Part shown: positions 35,672 through 44,186 of the stretch, piece after piece | Layout of the letters: each line of letters opens with the position of its first letter | How positions within the stretch are numbered: position 1 is the first letter of the stretch | Assembly (NCBI RefSeq): GCF_000023225.1 | Contig: NC_013173.1 | Coordinates: 1 to 64,000, forward strand | Origin: Desulfomicrobium baculatum DSM 4028 | GTDB taxonomy: Bacteria; Desulfobacterota; Desulfovibrionia; Desulfovibrionales; Desulfomicrobiaceae | DNA: 64,000 bases | Reading direction: 5' to 3' | Position numbers and translations under genes: made by a program | The notes under the pieces: model-generated | Databases searched by the model: none | The model's input: only the letters and a program-made list of their open reading frames with translations | Told to the model about the DNA's origin: nothing

Positions 35672-38600
35672 TTCCGGTACAGCCAGACGCGCAGCAGCGA
35701 GAGCAACTTGTCCATGTCCACGGGTTTGGCCAGATAGTCGTTGGCCCCGGCCTCGATGCAGGCGTTTTTGTCCCCCTTCATGGCCTTGGCGGTCAGGGCG
35801 ATGATGGGCAGGTCTTTGAGCTTGGGATCTTTGCGGATTTCACGCATGGCTTCGTAGCCGTCCATGACCGGCATCATGATGTCCATGAGGACCAGGTCGA
35901 TTTCGGGATTTTCACGCAGCCTGGTCAGGCTTTCGCTGCCGTCCCTGGCGACCACGACCTGCATCCCTTTTTCTTCGAGAACGCTCGTCAGCGCAAAAAT
36001 ATTGCGCATGTCGTCATCGACCACGAGCACTGTGCGGCCGTCGAGCACGGATTCGGGCTCCGTATCCGTCCGGAGCATGCGCTGCTTTTCCTGGGGCAGA
36101 TTGGCCTGGACGCGGTGCAGGAAGAGCGTTGTTTCTTCCAGCAAACGCTCGGGGGAGCGCGCCCCCTTGACGATGATGCTTTCTGCGTACCGCGAGAGCC
36201 TGCGCTCCTCCTCTTCACTGAGGTCCCGGCCGGTGTAGACGACCACGGGGAGGGTGGACGGCGTCGGCCCGGAGCGCAGTGTCCGCAGCACGTCAAAGCC
36301 GGACATGTCGTTAAGCCCGAGGTCCAGGATCATGCAATCGAAGTTCTGGGATTTGAGCAGTCCCAAAGCTTCCGCGCCTGACGCCGCGGTCACGGTCTCC
36401 ACGTCGCCATTGCCGATCAGTGCGCGGATGGACTCCCGCTGCAAGGCATCGTCATCGACCACGAGCAGCCTGCGCATGGGCTTCTTGATGAACGAGTCAA
36501 TCCTTTCGAGCAGCGTGCGCAGCGTTTCCAGTTCTACGGGCTTGGTCAGGAAGGCCAGCGCGCCCATGCGCATGGCTTCCAGGCTGCGATCCTCCGCGGA
36601 GATGAAGGACAGGGGGATGTGCCGCGTCTTGGGATCGTTTTTAAGCCGTTCCATCACTGTCCAGCCATTCATGCCCGGCAGGATGTTGTCGAGGATGATG
36701 GCGCTCGGACCATGAAAGTCGGCAAAGTGCAGGCCGGTTTCGCCGTCGGCCGCCAGCAGGGCTTTAAATCCCATCTCCCGCGCCTGGTCTCTCAGGATGC
36801 GGGCAAAATGCTGGTCGTCCTCGATGATGAGGAGCGATTTGTCGCCGGGCTTCAGATTGGCGCGATCGTCCTGCAGATAGGAAATGGGCGCCTCGGCTTG
36901 CGTCTTTGCAGGCTGGTGGGGCGTCATTTTTGGCTCGGGGGCGGACACCCGGGGACGGATTTCGTCCGTGGGCGCGTCGGCGTGGTGGCGTAAAGGCAGG
37001 ATCAGGCTGAAGGTCGAGCCTTTGCCCTCCTGACTACGCAGGCGGATTTCTCCGCCGAGAAGCTTGGTCAGTTCCCGGGAAATGGATAGCCCGAGGCCCG
37101 TCCCGCCGTATTTGCGGCTGGTGCTTCCGTCGGCCTGACGGAAGGCCTCAAAGATAGTGCCCTGCTTGTCCTCCGGGATACCGATGCCCATGTCCGTGAC
37201 CGCGATGCAGATCGCCTCTTCGGCCGAGGGGATGCCTTCGGGCAGATCGACTTCCGGTCCGGGGCGGGAGATGGACAGGGTTACGCTGCCGTGGTCCGTG
37301 AACTTGAAGGCATTCGACAGGAGGTTGCGCAGGACTTGCTGCAGCCGGTGCGTATCCGTGAGCATGGTTTCGGGCAGGGCCGGATCCTGTTCGACGAGAA
37401 AAGCAACGCCTTTTTCCACCGCGACACCTTTGAAGACCCTTTGCAGGTCCGAAATCATGGATGTCAGCGGCATTTCCTCCAGATGAAGTTCGACCTTGCC
37501 CGCCTCGACCTTGGACAGGTCGAGAATCTCGTTGATGAGGCGCAACAGGTCCGCGCCCGAAGAGTTGATGGCCGAGGCCGCTTCCGTCTGTTTCGGGGAA
37601 AGGTTGCCTTCCTTGTTGTGCGACAGCAGCTGGGACAGGATGAGGATGGAGTTGAGCGGGGTGCGCAGCTCGTGGGACATGTTGGCCAGGAATTCGGATT
37701 TGTATCTGCTCGCGCTCTCCAGTTCCTGGGCCTTGAGCTTGAGTTGCTCCTGGGCGCGCAGCAGCTCCTTGTTCTTGCGGCGGATGGCGCTCTTCTGTTC
37801 TTCGAGTTCCATGGCCCGTTCGCCCAGCTTGTCGTTCACGGAGCGCAACTCGTTTTGCTGATCCTGCATCCGCCGCTCGGATTCCTTGAGGGCGCGGGTC
37901 TGCTCGGCCAGTTCCTCGTTGGTGACCTGCAGCTCTTCCTGCTGGGCCTGCAGCTCGCTCTGGGACTCTTTAAGCATGTTGGTCTGTTCTTCGAGCTCCT
38001 CGTTGGCCACGCGCAGCATCTCCTGCTGTTCCTGCGCCTGCCGCAACAGGTCCGCGATCATGCCCCGCGAGGTGGCCATGTTGAAGAGAACTGCCGTGTT
38101 CTTGGCGATGTCGGTGATGAACTGCCTGTGCAGGGGCGAAAATGCGTACTCGCGGCCGACGAGGAATGCGCCGAGCAATTCCTTGCCCATGAACACGGGC
38201 GCGGCCAGAAAATGGGCGGGGACGATTTCGCCGGGGCCGAAATGAAAAGGCGGCGCCCCGTCTTCGACCCGGGCGAAGGTCAAAATTTCCCCTTCCAGCG
38301 CAGCTTGGCCGACCAGCCCTTCGCCTACGCGCAGCCGGGAGAACTGGCCTTGCCGGTTGGTGAAGGCATAGGAAGAGGTCAGCACCAGTTCGCCGTCATC
38401 ATGCAGGAAAAAGAGCCCGATTTGGCTGTCCAGATGCTTGCACAGAAATGAGATGAAGAGCCGGGCCAGTTCCTGCGGGCTGTGTTCACCGCGCAGGGTG
38501 TCGTCGAGGCCTGTTTTGCCTTGGTTGAGCCAGTCCATGTCGCGCAGGTTGCGGGCCATGCTGTTCAGGGCTTTGGCCAGCATGCCCAGTTCGTCCTTTT

Positions 38601-39738
38601 GGCGCAGATCCAGACGGGCCTTCAAGTCTCCGGCGGAGATGGCCTCGGCGAAGTTCACGCCCTGTTCCAAAGGCTGGCTGATGCCCTTGGCCAGGCCGTA
38701 GGCGCCGGGCGCGATCATGAGGGCCAGCACCGCGCCGGTGACGCAGATGATCAGCAGGAACGTCCAGATGGGGCGCAGAATTTCGCCCTTGTTGATCTTG
38801 GAGATGAGAATCCAGTTGGTGCCCAGCACGTCCAGCGTATTGAAGGCCACCAGCACCGTAGTGCCCGCGCTGTCTTCGTAGGTGCCGCCTCCTCCGTCAA
38901 ACCCCTTGTCCACGGCGTCATGCCAGTATGCCGGCGTGCGAGGCAGGGTGTAGCCGATGACGTAGAGGCCATTGCCCATCGTCTGGATATCACTGCGCAT
39001 CTCAAACTTTTTTTGGGATTCGAGCCAGCGCAGCAGATAGGATTCGCCTGACTTGCCCAGGCCCTGCCGCGAGGGCATGATCTGGTTGATGAACTCGCCC
39101 GAAACGCGCGCGGCGATGACTCCGGCCACGCCGCCCTGCAGGTCGAGGACCGGATAGCCGATGAAGGCGGCCTGACTTCCCCCGCTTGGCTCGTAGGCGC
39201 TGAAATCCTCGAAGGCCACGTTTCCACTGCGCAGGACCCTCTCCCAAAGCCTGGCCAGGGCCGTATGGCGGTAGCGCCCGGTGGCCAGGCTGGTGCCAAG
39301 CTCCTCGCCCTGGCCGGCGGCGTACATGACGGTGCCGCTGTGGCGGTCGATCAGATAGATGTCTTCAAAGCCGTTGACGGCGATGTAGCCCTTGAGCTGG
39401 GAATCGTATCTGCCGTGGATTCTTTGATAGGCACTGGATTCGATGGGGTAGGGTTGGGCCGGGTCTTCCTCGCCGAGCGCGTTCAGGTCGTCCACTGCCT
39501 GCTGGGTCTGCCTCAGCCCGGCCATGAGTTTGAGTCCGTTTATGCGTTCGGTCAGAGTGGTCTGCAATTTGTCGCGCTTGATGGCCTGGATGCTGCCGAG
39601 TTGTTCAAAGGCCAGATCGAGGAGGGCGTTGGACGCGGAATAGCTGCCGATGAGGGCCACGATGCCCAGAGGAACTATTCCGGTCATGATGAACAGGAAC
39701 AGGAGCTTGGGCTTCATCCGGATGTTGTCGAAAATCAT
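35668..39738 (-). CDS. Giant hybrid sensor histidine kinase with three receivers
   Basis: The 1356-aa membrane kinase has TM1 at about 11-30, a periplasmic Cache-type domain (35-320), TM2 at about 325-348, a HAMP region, a GAF domain (about 415-555), and a very long coiled coil rich in Glu/Gln (560-680). The histidine kinase core has phospho-acceptor His689 in SHELRTP, the N box RNLLSNAFKF, G1 DMGIGIP and G2 GGTGLGLSIS. Three receiver domains follow, with Asp in ILDNILPGMNGW, ILDLGLNDMSGF and LMDIMMPVMDGY. It is first in the operon with CheR, CheB and receiver-GGDEF. The receivers may let several inputs converge. The ligand of the Cache domain is unknown. Confidence 0.95.
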   Translation of the reverse strand: MIFDNIRMKPKLLFLFIMTGIVPLGIVALIGSYSASNALLDLAFEQLGSIQAIKRDKLQTTLTERINGLKLMAGLRQTQQAVDDLNALGEEDPAQPYPIESSAYQRIHGRYDSQLKGYIAVNGFEDIYLIDRHSGTVMYAAGQGEELGTSLATGRYRHTALARLWERVLRSGNVAFEDFSAYEPSGGSQAAFIGYPVLDLQGGVAGVIAARVSGEFINQIMPSRQGLGKSGESYLLRWLESQKKFEMRSDIQTMGNGLYVIGYTLPRTPAYWHDAVDKGFDGGGGTYEDSAGTTVLVAFNTLDVLGTNWILISKINKGEILRPIWTFLLIICVTGAVLALMIAPGAYGLAKGISQPLEQGVNFAEAISAGDLKARLDLRQKDELGMLAKALNSMARNLRDMDWLNQGKTGLDDTLRGEHSPQELARLFISFLCKHLDSQIGLFFLHDDGELVLTSSYAFTNRQGQFSRLRVGEGLVGQAALEGEILTFARVEDGAPPFHFGPGEIVPAHFLAAPVFMGKELLGAFLVGREYAFSPLHRQFITDIAKNTAVLFNMATSRGMIADLLRQAQEQQEMLRVANEELEEQTNMLKESQSELQAQQEELQVTNEELAEQTRALKESERRMQDQQNELRSVNDKLGERAMELEEQKSAIRRKNKELLRAQEQLKLKAQELESASRYKSEFLANMSHELRTPLNSILILSQLLSHNKEGNLSPKQTEAASAINSSGADLLRLINEILDLSKVEAGKVELHLEEMPLTSMISDLQRVFKGVAVEKGVAFLVEQDPALPETMLTDTHRLQQVLRNLLSNAFKFTDHGSVTLSISRPGPEVDLPEGIPSAEEAICIAVTDMGIGIPEDKQGTIFEAFRQADGSTSRKYGGTGLGLSISRELTKLLGGEIRLRSQEGKGSTFSLILPLRHHADAPTDEIRPRVSAPEPKMTPHQPAKTQAEAPISYLQDDRANLKPGDKSLLIIEDDQHFARILRDQAREMGFKALLAADGETGLHFADFHGPSAIILDNILPGMNGWTVMERLKNDPKTRHIPLSFISAEDRSLEAMRMGALAFLTKPVELETLRTLLERIDSFIKKPMRRLLVVDDDALQRESIRALIGNGDVETVTAASGAEALGLLKSQNFDCMILDLGLNDMSGFDVLRTLRSGPTPSTLPVVVYTGRDLSEEEERRLSRYAESIIVKGARSPERLLEETTLFLHRVQANLPQEKQRMLRTDTEPESVLDGRTVLVVDDDMRNIFALTSVLEEKGMQVVVARDGSESLTRLRENPEIDLVLMDIMMPVMDGYEAMREIRKDPKLKDLPIIALTAKAMKGDKNACIEAGANDYLAKPVDMDKLLSLLRVWLYRK

Positions 39739-39995
39739 GGTTCATCCTGGCGCTCTGAAGGGGATGCGTCCCCGAGGTCATGAAAAAAGGGGGCCACTGT
39801 GAAATAACTAACTGCGCTTACGTTAAATTTCTTTCAAGGGCAACGCGTCAGGTGCGGATTTCAGGAGCTTTTTTGGACGGTTGCAATAAAAACTACGGCA
39901 TTGGACTTGCCTTTTGAAAGTGTCGCGCGTAGGTGGGTGTCCATCGTTTTTGTGTCCCGGACATGGTGTCCGGGCGACATGCAAAGGAGATCACA

Positions 39996-40082
39996 GTGGA
40001 TTCTGGCGACAGTTGCGGCCCTAGGCCCTACTACCGACATCGTAAACTTTTTCGTCGAGCTTCCCGTCCTCATCGCGCCTGA
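39996..40082 (+). CDS. corA leader peptide (28 aa)
   Basis: A GTG start at 39996 is preceded by AAAGGAG with 6 nt spacing. The product begins MDSGDSCG, continues PRPYYRHRKLFRR and ends ASRPHRA, so it is Pro/Arg-rich. The core RKLFRR resembles the end of the MgtL leader peptide of enterobacteria (RRRLKLFR), which senses low magnesium or proline. The frame ends about 175 nt before a terminator and 237 nt before corA. The good ribosome-binding site and peptide resemblance argue for a real regulatory leader. Function is inferred. Confidence 0.6.
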   Translation: MDSGDSCGPRPYYRHRKLFRRASRPHRA

Positions 40083-40256
40083 CCAGGCCGCCTGACGGAG
40101 CCTCGGCGCTGCGGCAGGTGGATCATGCTTTCCCACACTTTTCGTTCCCGTGCGGTCTTTTGCCGCCGTTTCATCCGCTCCGGGCAGTTGCCCCGGGCTG
40201 CGGACCGCTGCGCGGACCCGTACTCGTGATTCTTCAAATCGGTTTTGGGCCACGTT

Positions 40257-40287
40257 CGGGTTGTTCATGAACCCGGCGTATTTTTTT
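40257..40287 (+). terminator. Attenuator terminator just before corA
   Basis: A 6-bp stem CGGGTT / AACCCG (40257-40262, 40270-40275) with a 7-nt loop is followed by GCGTA and seven T residues. It lies 32 bp before the corA start, on the same strand, so it can switch corA off in the leader. Confidence 0.65.
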
Positions 40288-40318
40288 GCCTGTTCATACC
40301 ATTTGAAGGACTCACGAT

Positions 40319-41251
40319 ATGATCACAATCCATAAGACCATCGATGGAATTCTGTCTCCGCAGGAGCACCTCGACGCCGACTGCTGGGTCAATCTGATCA
40401 ACCCCTCCGAAGAGGAGTTGCAGCGTACGTCCATCCTGCTCGGCATCCCTCTCGACCATCTGACCGATCCTCTGGACGTCGACGAACGCGCCCGCCTGGA
40501 GCTGGAGGACGGGGTGCTGCTCCTGGTCCTGCGCGTGCCCGTGGAGAATGTCTCCGATCACCGCATTCCCTACCTGACCCAGCCCATCGGCGTGATCATC
40601 ACGCCCACGGCCGTGGTCACGGTCTGCCGCTCTCCGCAGGATCTGGTCACCGGGATTTTGAACGGCCGCACCCGCATCGTGGACACGGCGGACAGGATGC
40701 GTTTCGCCATCCACCTCATGCAGCGCACGTCGCTCATCTACCTGCGTTTCTTGAAAGACATCATCAGGCGCTCCGACGTGATCGAGCAGCGGCTGCAGCA
40801 ATCCATGCGCAACGAGGAGCTGATCGAGCTTTTGGGCATCGAGAAGAGCCTCGTCTATTTCACGACCTCGCTCAAGGCCAACGACATCATCATGGACAAG
40901 GTCCTGCGCATGCGCACCATCCAGTTGACCGAGGATCAGTCCGACCTGCTGGAGGACGCCATCACCGAGAACCGGCAGGCCATCGACATGTCCAAGATCC
41001 ACAGCGACATCCTGTCCGGGACCATGGACGCGTTCGCCTCCATCATCTCCAACAACATGAACATGGTCATGAAGTTTCTGACGGGCTTCACCATCATCCT
41101 CATGATTCCCAACATCATTTCGGGCGTTTACGGCATGAACATCGCAACGCCGTTTCAGGGCTCGACGCATGCCTTCGCCATCGTCTCCGGGATCACCGTC
41201 GGCGGATGCCTGCTGGCCTGGCTGCTGCTGGCCAGGAAGCGCTGGATGTAG
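40319..41251 (+). CDS. corA: CorA magnesium transporter
   Basis: CorA is a pentameric Mg(II) channel. This 310-aa protein has the cytosolic alpha/beta domain, a long stalk helix (about 190-245), and two C-terminal membrane helices. The signature YGMN follows the first of them (SGVYGMNIA). The C-terminus is basic (LLLARKRWM). The ATG at 40319 has AAGGA upstream. Expression is probably set by the long leader with a short reading frame and a terminator. It is distinct from the ZntB-like gene at 32212-33192, which has GIN. Confidence 0.96.
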   Translation: MITIHKTIDGILSPQEHLDADCWVNLINPSEEELQRTSILLGIPLDHLTDPLDVDERARLELEDGVLLLVLRVPVENVSDHRIPYLTQPIGVIITPTAVVTVCRSPQDLVTGILNGRTRIVDTADRMRFAIHLMQRTSLIYLRFLKDIIRRSDVIEQRLQQSMRNEELIELLGIEKSLVYFTTSLKANDIIMDKVLRMRTIQLTEDQSDLLEDAITENRQAIDMSKIHSDILSGTMDAFASIISNNMNMVMKFLTGFTIILMIPNIISGVYGMNIATPFQGSTHAFAIVSGITVGGCLLAWLLLARKRWM

Positions 41252-41270
41252 CTTTTTCGGAGCAAGAAGA

Positions 41271-41303
41271 TGAAAGGCGGACCGGATGCGGCCCGCCTTT
41301 TTT
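41271..41303 (+). terminator. corA terminator
   Basis: A stem AAAGGCGG / CCGCCTTT (41273-41280, 41293-41300) with an inner CCG/CGG pair runs into six T residues, 22 nt after the corA stop. Confidence 0.85.
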
Positions 41304-41308
41304 CAGGC

Positions 41309-41935
41309 CTAGCGGTCGGCCCAGATCAGACGCAGGCCGAGCAGCATGAGGATGGCGCCCGCGCCCTTGTGCAGCCAGGCCGAGAGGGCGGGGCGCGCGG
41401 CCAGGCGGGAGTTGAGAGCCCCCGCGCCCAGCGCGACCAGGCCAAAGCCGAACATGGTCAGCACGACAAAGGTCAGTCCCAGAATCATCATCTGCATGGC
41501 CGGATGCCCCTGGGCCGGGCGCACGAACTGCGGAAAGAAGGCCAGGAAAAAGATCGCGACCTTGGGGTTCAAGAGGTTGGCGAAAATGGACTGGCGAAAG
41601 ATGATGCGGGCCGTCTTGTGTTCTCCTTGCGCGGAGAGGGCCAGCGCCGGGTCGGCTGTCCAGAGCTTGTAGCCGAGGTAGAGCAGGTAGATGCCGCCCG
41701 CGACCTTGACCAGGGTGAAGGCCGTGGCCGACGAGGCCAGGATGGCTGAGAGCCCGAAGACCGCAAAAAGCGTGTGCCCGATGTTGCCCAGGCTGAAGCC
41801 CAGAGCGGCGGCCAGGGCGGCCGTGCGCCCCTGGGCCACGCCCCGGGTCAGTACGTAGATGATGTCCGGTCCCGGTGTGAAGATGAGTAGAAGCGAGGTC
41901 AGGCTGAAGATGAGAAGCTGGTCGAGACTGATCAT
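41309..41935 (-). CDS. LysE/RhtB-family amino-acid exporter
   Basis: This 208-aa protein has six predicted membrane helices and the family signature near its start (LLIFTPGPDIIYVLTRGVAQG), followed by GFSLGNIGHT and a late NPKVAIFFLAFFPQFV. These are typical of LysE/RhtB exporters of amino acids such as homoserine, threonine or others. I choose the ATG at 41935 (MISLDQ) because CGGAGG lies just upstream; a longer in-frame start at 42049 lacks such a site. It is convergent with corA. The substrate cannot be told. Confidence 0.93.
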   Translation of the reverse strand: MISLDQLLIFSLTSLLLIFTPGPDIIYVLTRGVAQGRTAALAAALGFSLGNIGHTLFAVFGLSAILASSATAFTLVKVAGGIYLLYLGYKLWTADPALALSAQGEHKTARIIFRQSIFANLLNPKVAIFFLAFFPQFVRPAQGHPAMQMMILGLTFVVLTMFGFGLVALGAGALNSRLAARPALSAWLHKGAGAILMLLGLRLIWADR

Positions 41936-42017
41936 GATTCCTCCGAGATGTATGTCTGCTCGATAATCGATGGCTTTCGGCCGGGCAAGGTCTTTGGTCG
42001 CGCTTTTCGGGTATGAA

Positions 42018-42062
42018 AAAAAGCGCCCCCGTTTGTCCAATTTCGGCAAACGGGGGCGCTTA
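42018..42062 (-). terminator. Terminator of the FmdE-molybdopterin gene
   Basis: A 15-bp stem AAGCGCCCCCGTTTG / CAAACGGGGGCGCTT (42021-42035, 42047-42061) has an A-run on the left, which is a T-run for the minus-strand gene ending at 42082. Confidence 0.9.
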
Positions 42063-42081
42063 TTTTATGATGGAAAATGAG

Positions 42082-43704
42082 TTATTTGGCGAAGGTGCAC
42101 TTGGGGTAGGTGCAGGTGTTGCACTGCAGGCACACGCCGCCTTCGCCGATACGGGCCAGGTCGCGGCGGGTGATGGGTACGCCTGCCAGCAGTCGGGGCA
42201 GGAGCACATCGAGGCTCGTGGTCTTGAAGAAGAGGGCGCAGGCGGGCACGCCCATGACCTGCACGCTGCCGATGCGGCCGATGAGGGTCATGGCTCCGGG
42301 CAGGATCGGCGCGCCGTGCAGGGCGTCGGTCATGCCGGCGTCTTCCAGACCCTTGCGGGTCACGTCGTCAGGGTCCACGGACAGCCCGGCCGTGGTCACG
42401 ATCAGGTCCGCACCCAGGTCCAGCAGCTTTTTCACTCCGTCGGCAATGGCCTGACGGTCATCCGGAGTGAACTCCTCGCCCACGACCGTGGAACCCAGAG
42501 CTTCCGCCTTGGCGCGGATGATGGGCGCGAAGCGGTCCTCGATCAGTCCCTGGAAGACTTCCGTACCCGTGACCAGCACGCCGACCTTGGCCTGGCGCAG
42601 GGGGGCGATGGACATGATCGGCGCGTCGCCCAGGGCGGCCAGGGCGCGGCTGAAGTTGTCACGGGTGAGAAAGAGGGGGATGGCGCGGGTGCCGCCCACC
42701 AGGCGTCCTTCTTCGACCAGGGCGCAGTGCTGGCGCGTGGCGCACATGACATTGGGGGTCAGGTTGAAGCGTTCCAGGGCCTCAAGATCAACCTGCAGCA
42801 GGCCGGACTGGGCCGCGTGGAAGTCGATCTTGCCTTCGCGGGGCTCGCCCGAACACCTGATGCCGTCCCCGGCCATGCGTGCGGCAAAGCTCACGGCCGC
42901 GTCATTCTCGTGCACGAACTCGCCCTGGGGCAGGCTCTCGTCCTGCACGTAGATGCTGTTGCGGCCCATCTGCTGCAACCGGCAGACATCGCCTGCGGTG
43001 ATGGTCTGTCCTGCCAGAAATTCCGGGCCCTTGCTTTCCCCTGGTTCTATGCGGGTCATGTCGTGCAGGGCCTTGCGCCCTACGGCTTCGGCCACGGGCA
43101 CGCGAGTCGGCATGCATTCTTCGGCCGCCATGGCGCGGGAGTGCTCGTAGGGGGCCTCGCCCTGGCAGCCGCGGCAAATGGCTCCGTCGCTGACCGGGTA
43201 GGCTTCGTGGCAGACCGGGCAGCGGTCGATGCGGGTCATGTGGCTGTGTCCGAGCAGGCGCTTCTGCACTGTGACTCTTTCCAGCCGCAGGATGGTGTCG
43301 CCGGCGGTCTCGATCTCGCGGAACAGTTTCTCGGTGTCCTGGTCCTTCTTGGGCACGAGCTTTAAAAACCAGCCTTCAATCTCGGGCCAGTTTCCCAGCT
43401 TGTCCAGGTCAACGCTGACGCGCACGCCTTCTCCGGTGTACTTGTCGAAAAGGGATACGGCGTAGCGGCCGAGGTTTATGATCTTCATCCAGCCGTTGCC
43501 GATGCTGCACAGGGTCAGAAGCTGCACCGCGTCGGGCAGGCATTTCTTGCTTTCGACCACGGCCTCGAAAAGGATGTTCGGCGGCAGCGCGGCCTTGGCC
43601 ATCTCGACCATGTAGCCGCCGATCAAAAGGCCGGGGGCGGGGTAGCCGTGAAACTCGGCGGCTTTGTTCTTGAATTCCTGAAACGTGTAGGATCCGATAT
43701 GCAT
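42082..43704 (-). CDS. FmdE domain fused to a molybdopterin-binding domain
   Basis: The 540-aa protein starts with an FmdE domain (about 1-160: YTFQEFKNKAAEFHGYPAPG, then LLTLCSIGNGWMKI with a conserved Cys). A Cys-rich zinc-ribbon-like segment follows (CPVCHEAYPVSDGAICRGC). The C-terminal half has a MoaB/MogA/MoeA-type molybdopterin-binding domain (VGVLVTGTEVFQG, then LGADLIVTTAGLSVDPDD, then PGAMTLIG). It ends with two Cys motifs (GGVCLQCNTCTYPKC). I start at 43704 (MHIGSY), with GAGG upstream; the longer frame to 43764 has no such support. FmdE proteins are linked to molybdenum or tungsten formate/formylmethanofuran enzymes. A role in cofactor handling is probable; the target enzyme is not in the window. 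Confidence 0.88.
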   Translation of the reverse strand: MHIGSYTFQEFKNKAAEFHGYPAPGLLIGGYMVEMAKAALPPNILFEAVVESKKCLPDAVQLLTLCSIGNGWMKIINLGRYAVSLFDKYTGEGVRVSVDLDKLGNWPEIEGWFLKLVPKKDQDTEKLFREIETAGDTILRLERVTVQKRLLGHSHMTRIDRCPVCHEAYPVSDGAICRGCQGEAPYEHSRAMAAEECMPTRVPVAEAVGRKALHDMTRIEPGESKGPEFLAGQTITAGDVCRLQQMGRNSIYVQDESLPQGEFVHENDAAVSFAARMAGDGIRCSGEPREGKIDFHAAQSGLLQVDLEALERFNLTPNVMCATRQHCALVEEGRLVGGTRAIPLFLTRDNFSRALAALGDAPIMSIAPLRQAKVGVLVTGTEVFQGLIEDRFAPIIRAKAEALGSTVVGEEFTPDDRQAIADGVKKLLDLGADLIVTTAGLSVDPDDVTRKGLEDAGMTDALHGAPILPGAMTLIGRIGSVQVMGVPACALFFKTTSLDVLLPRLLAGVPITRRDLARIGEGGVCLQCNTCTYPKCTFAK

Positions 43705-43798
43705 GTACGCCTCGCAGGGAAAGAGTGATAACTGACGGTGCAGAAGTAGCAGCGGGAGGGGCAAAAGAGAAGTTTGTGAAAAAGTTGGATAGCACGCA

Positions 43799-43828
43799 AG
43801 AAAAAAGCCGATCCTAAGACCGGCTTAT
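43799..43828 (-). terminator. tRNA terminator
   Basis: On the minus strand, AAGCCG / CGGCTT with an intervening loop runs into a T-run, just after the tRNA-Thr gene. It should end the two-tRNA transcript. Confidence 0.75.
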
Positions 43829-43832
43829 AATC

Positions 43833-43908
43833 TGGAGCCCACAAGCAGGATTGAACTGCTGACCTCGTCCTTACCAAGGACGCACTCTACCGACTGAGCT
43901 ATGTGGGC
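43833..43908 (-). tRNA. tRNA-Thr (GGU anticodon)
   Basis: The 76-nt minus-strand gene folds as a cloverleaf. The acceptor stem GCCCACA / TGTGGGC, D arm AGCTCAGTCGGTAGAG, anticodon loop TTGGTAA and T loop TTCAATC are visible, and CCA is encoded. Confidence 0.97.
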
Positions 43909-43916
43909 ATTTCGTG

Positions 43917-43993
<77 letters not shown>

Positions 43994-44134
43994 ACACGAG
44001 AAGACGCTTCTAGGTAGACCCTTGGGCTTTGTCAAACACTTTTTTGATTTCAATCCGAAATAACGTGGCAACTTCTGGAATCATTCGTTTTTTTGGGAGG
44101 ACAGAATCCGCGTCCCAGGCTTGCGAAGCTGTGC

Positions 44135-44177
44135 GCGGGCGGGAAAAGGGACCGCATGGCCCCCCATTCCCGCCCGC
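44135..44177 (-). terminator. Hairpin after the chemoreceptor gene
   Basis: An 11-bp stem GCGGGCGGGAA / TTCCCGCCCGC lies about 10 bp beyond the chemoreceptor stop (44187). No T-run follows on the minus strand, so it may end transcription weakly or protect the mRNA end. Confidence 0.5.
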
Positions 44178-44186
44178 TGGACGGGC

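Larger units (their letters stand above)
39739..40318 (+). promoter_or_regulatory. Long leader and control region of corA
   Basis: About 580 bp lie between the kinase and corA. The region contains an 8-bp hairpin CCCGGACA / TGTCCGGG (about 39957-39975), a leader reading frame at 39996-40082, a C-rich stretch, further GC hairpins (for example around 40180), and an intrinsic terminator at 40257-40287. This layout fits a regulated magnesium-transporter leader in which ribosome behaviour on the short frame decides whether transcription reaches corA. I did not find an M-box riboswitch. The mechanism is inferred. Confidence 0.6.

Noticed and set aside
39901-40010. M-box type magnesium riboswitch before corA
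   Set aside because: The conserved M-box core is not present; a short reading frame plus terminator explains the region better.
39861-40268. 135-codon frame on the minus strand in the corA leader
   Set aside because: No ribosome-binding site or homology, and it overlaps the leader frame and terminator on the other strand.
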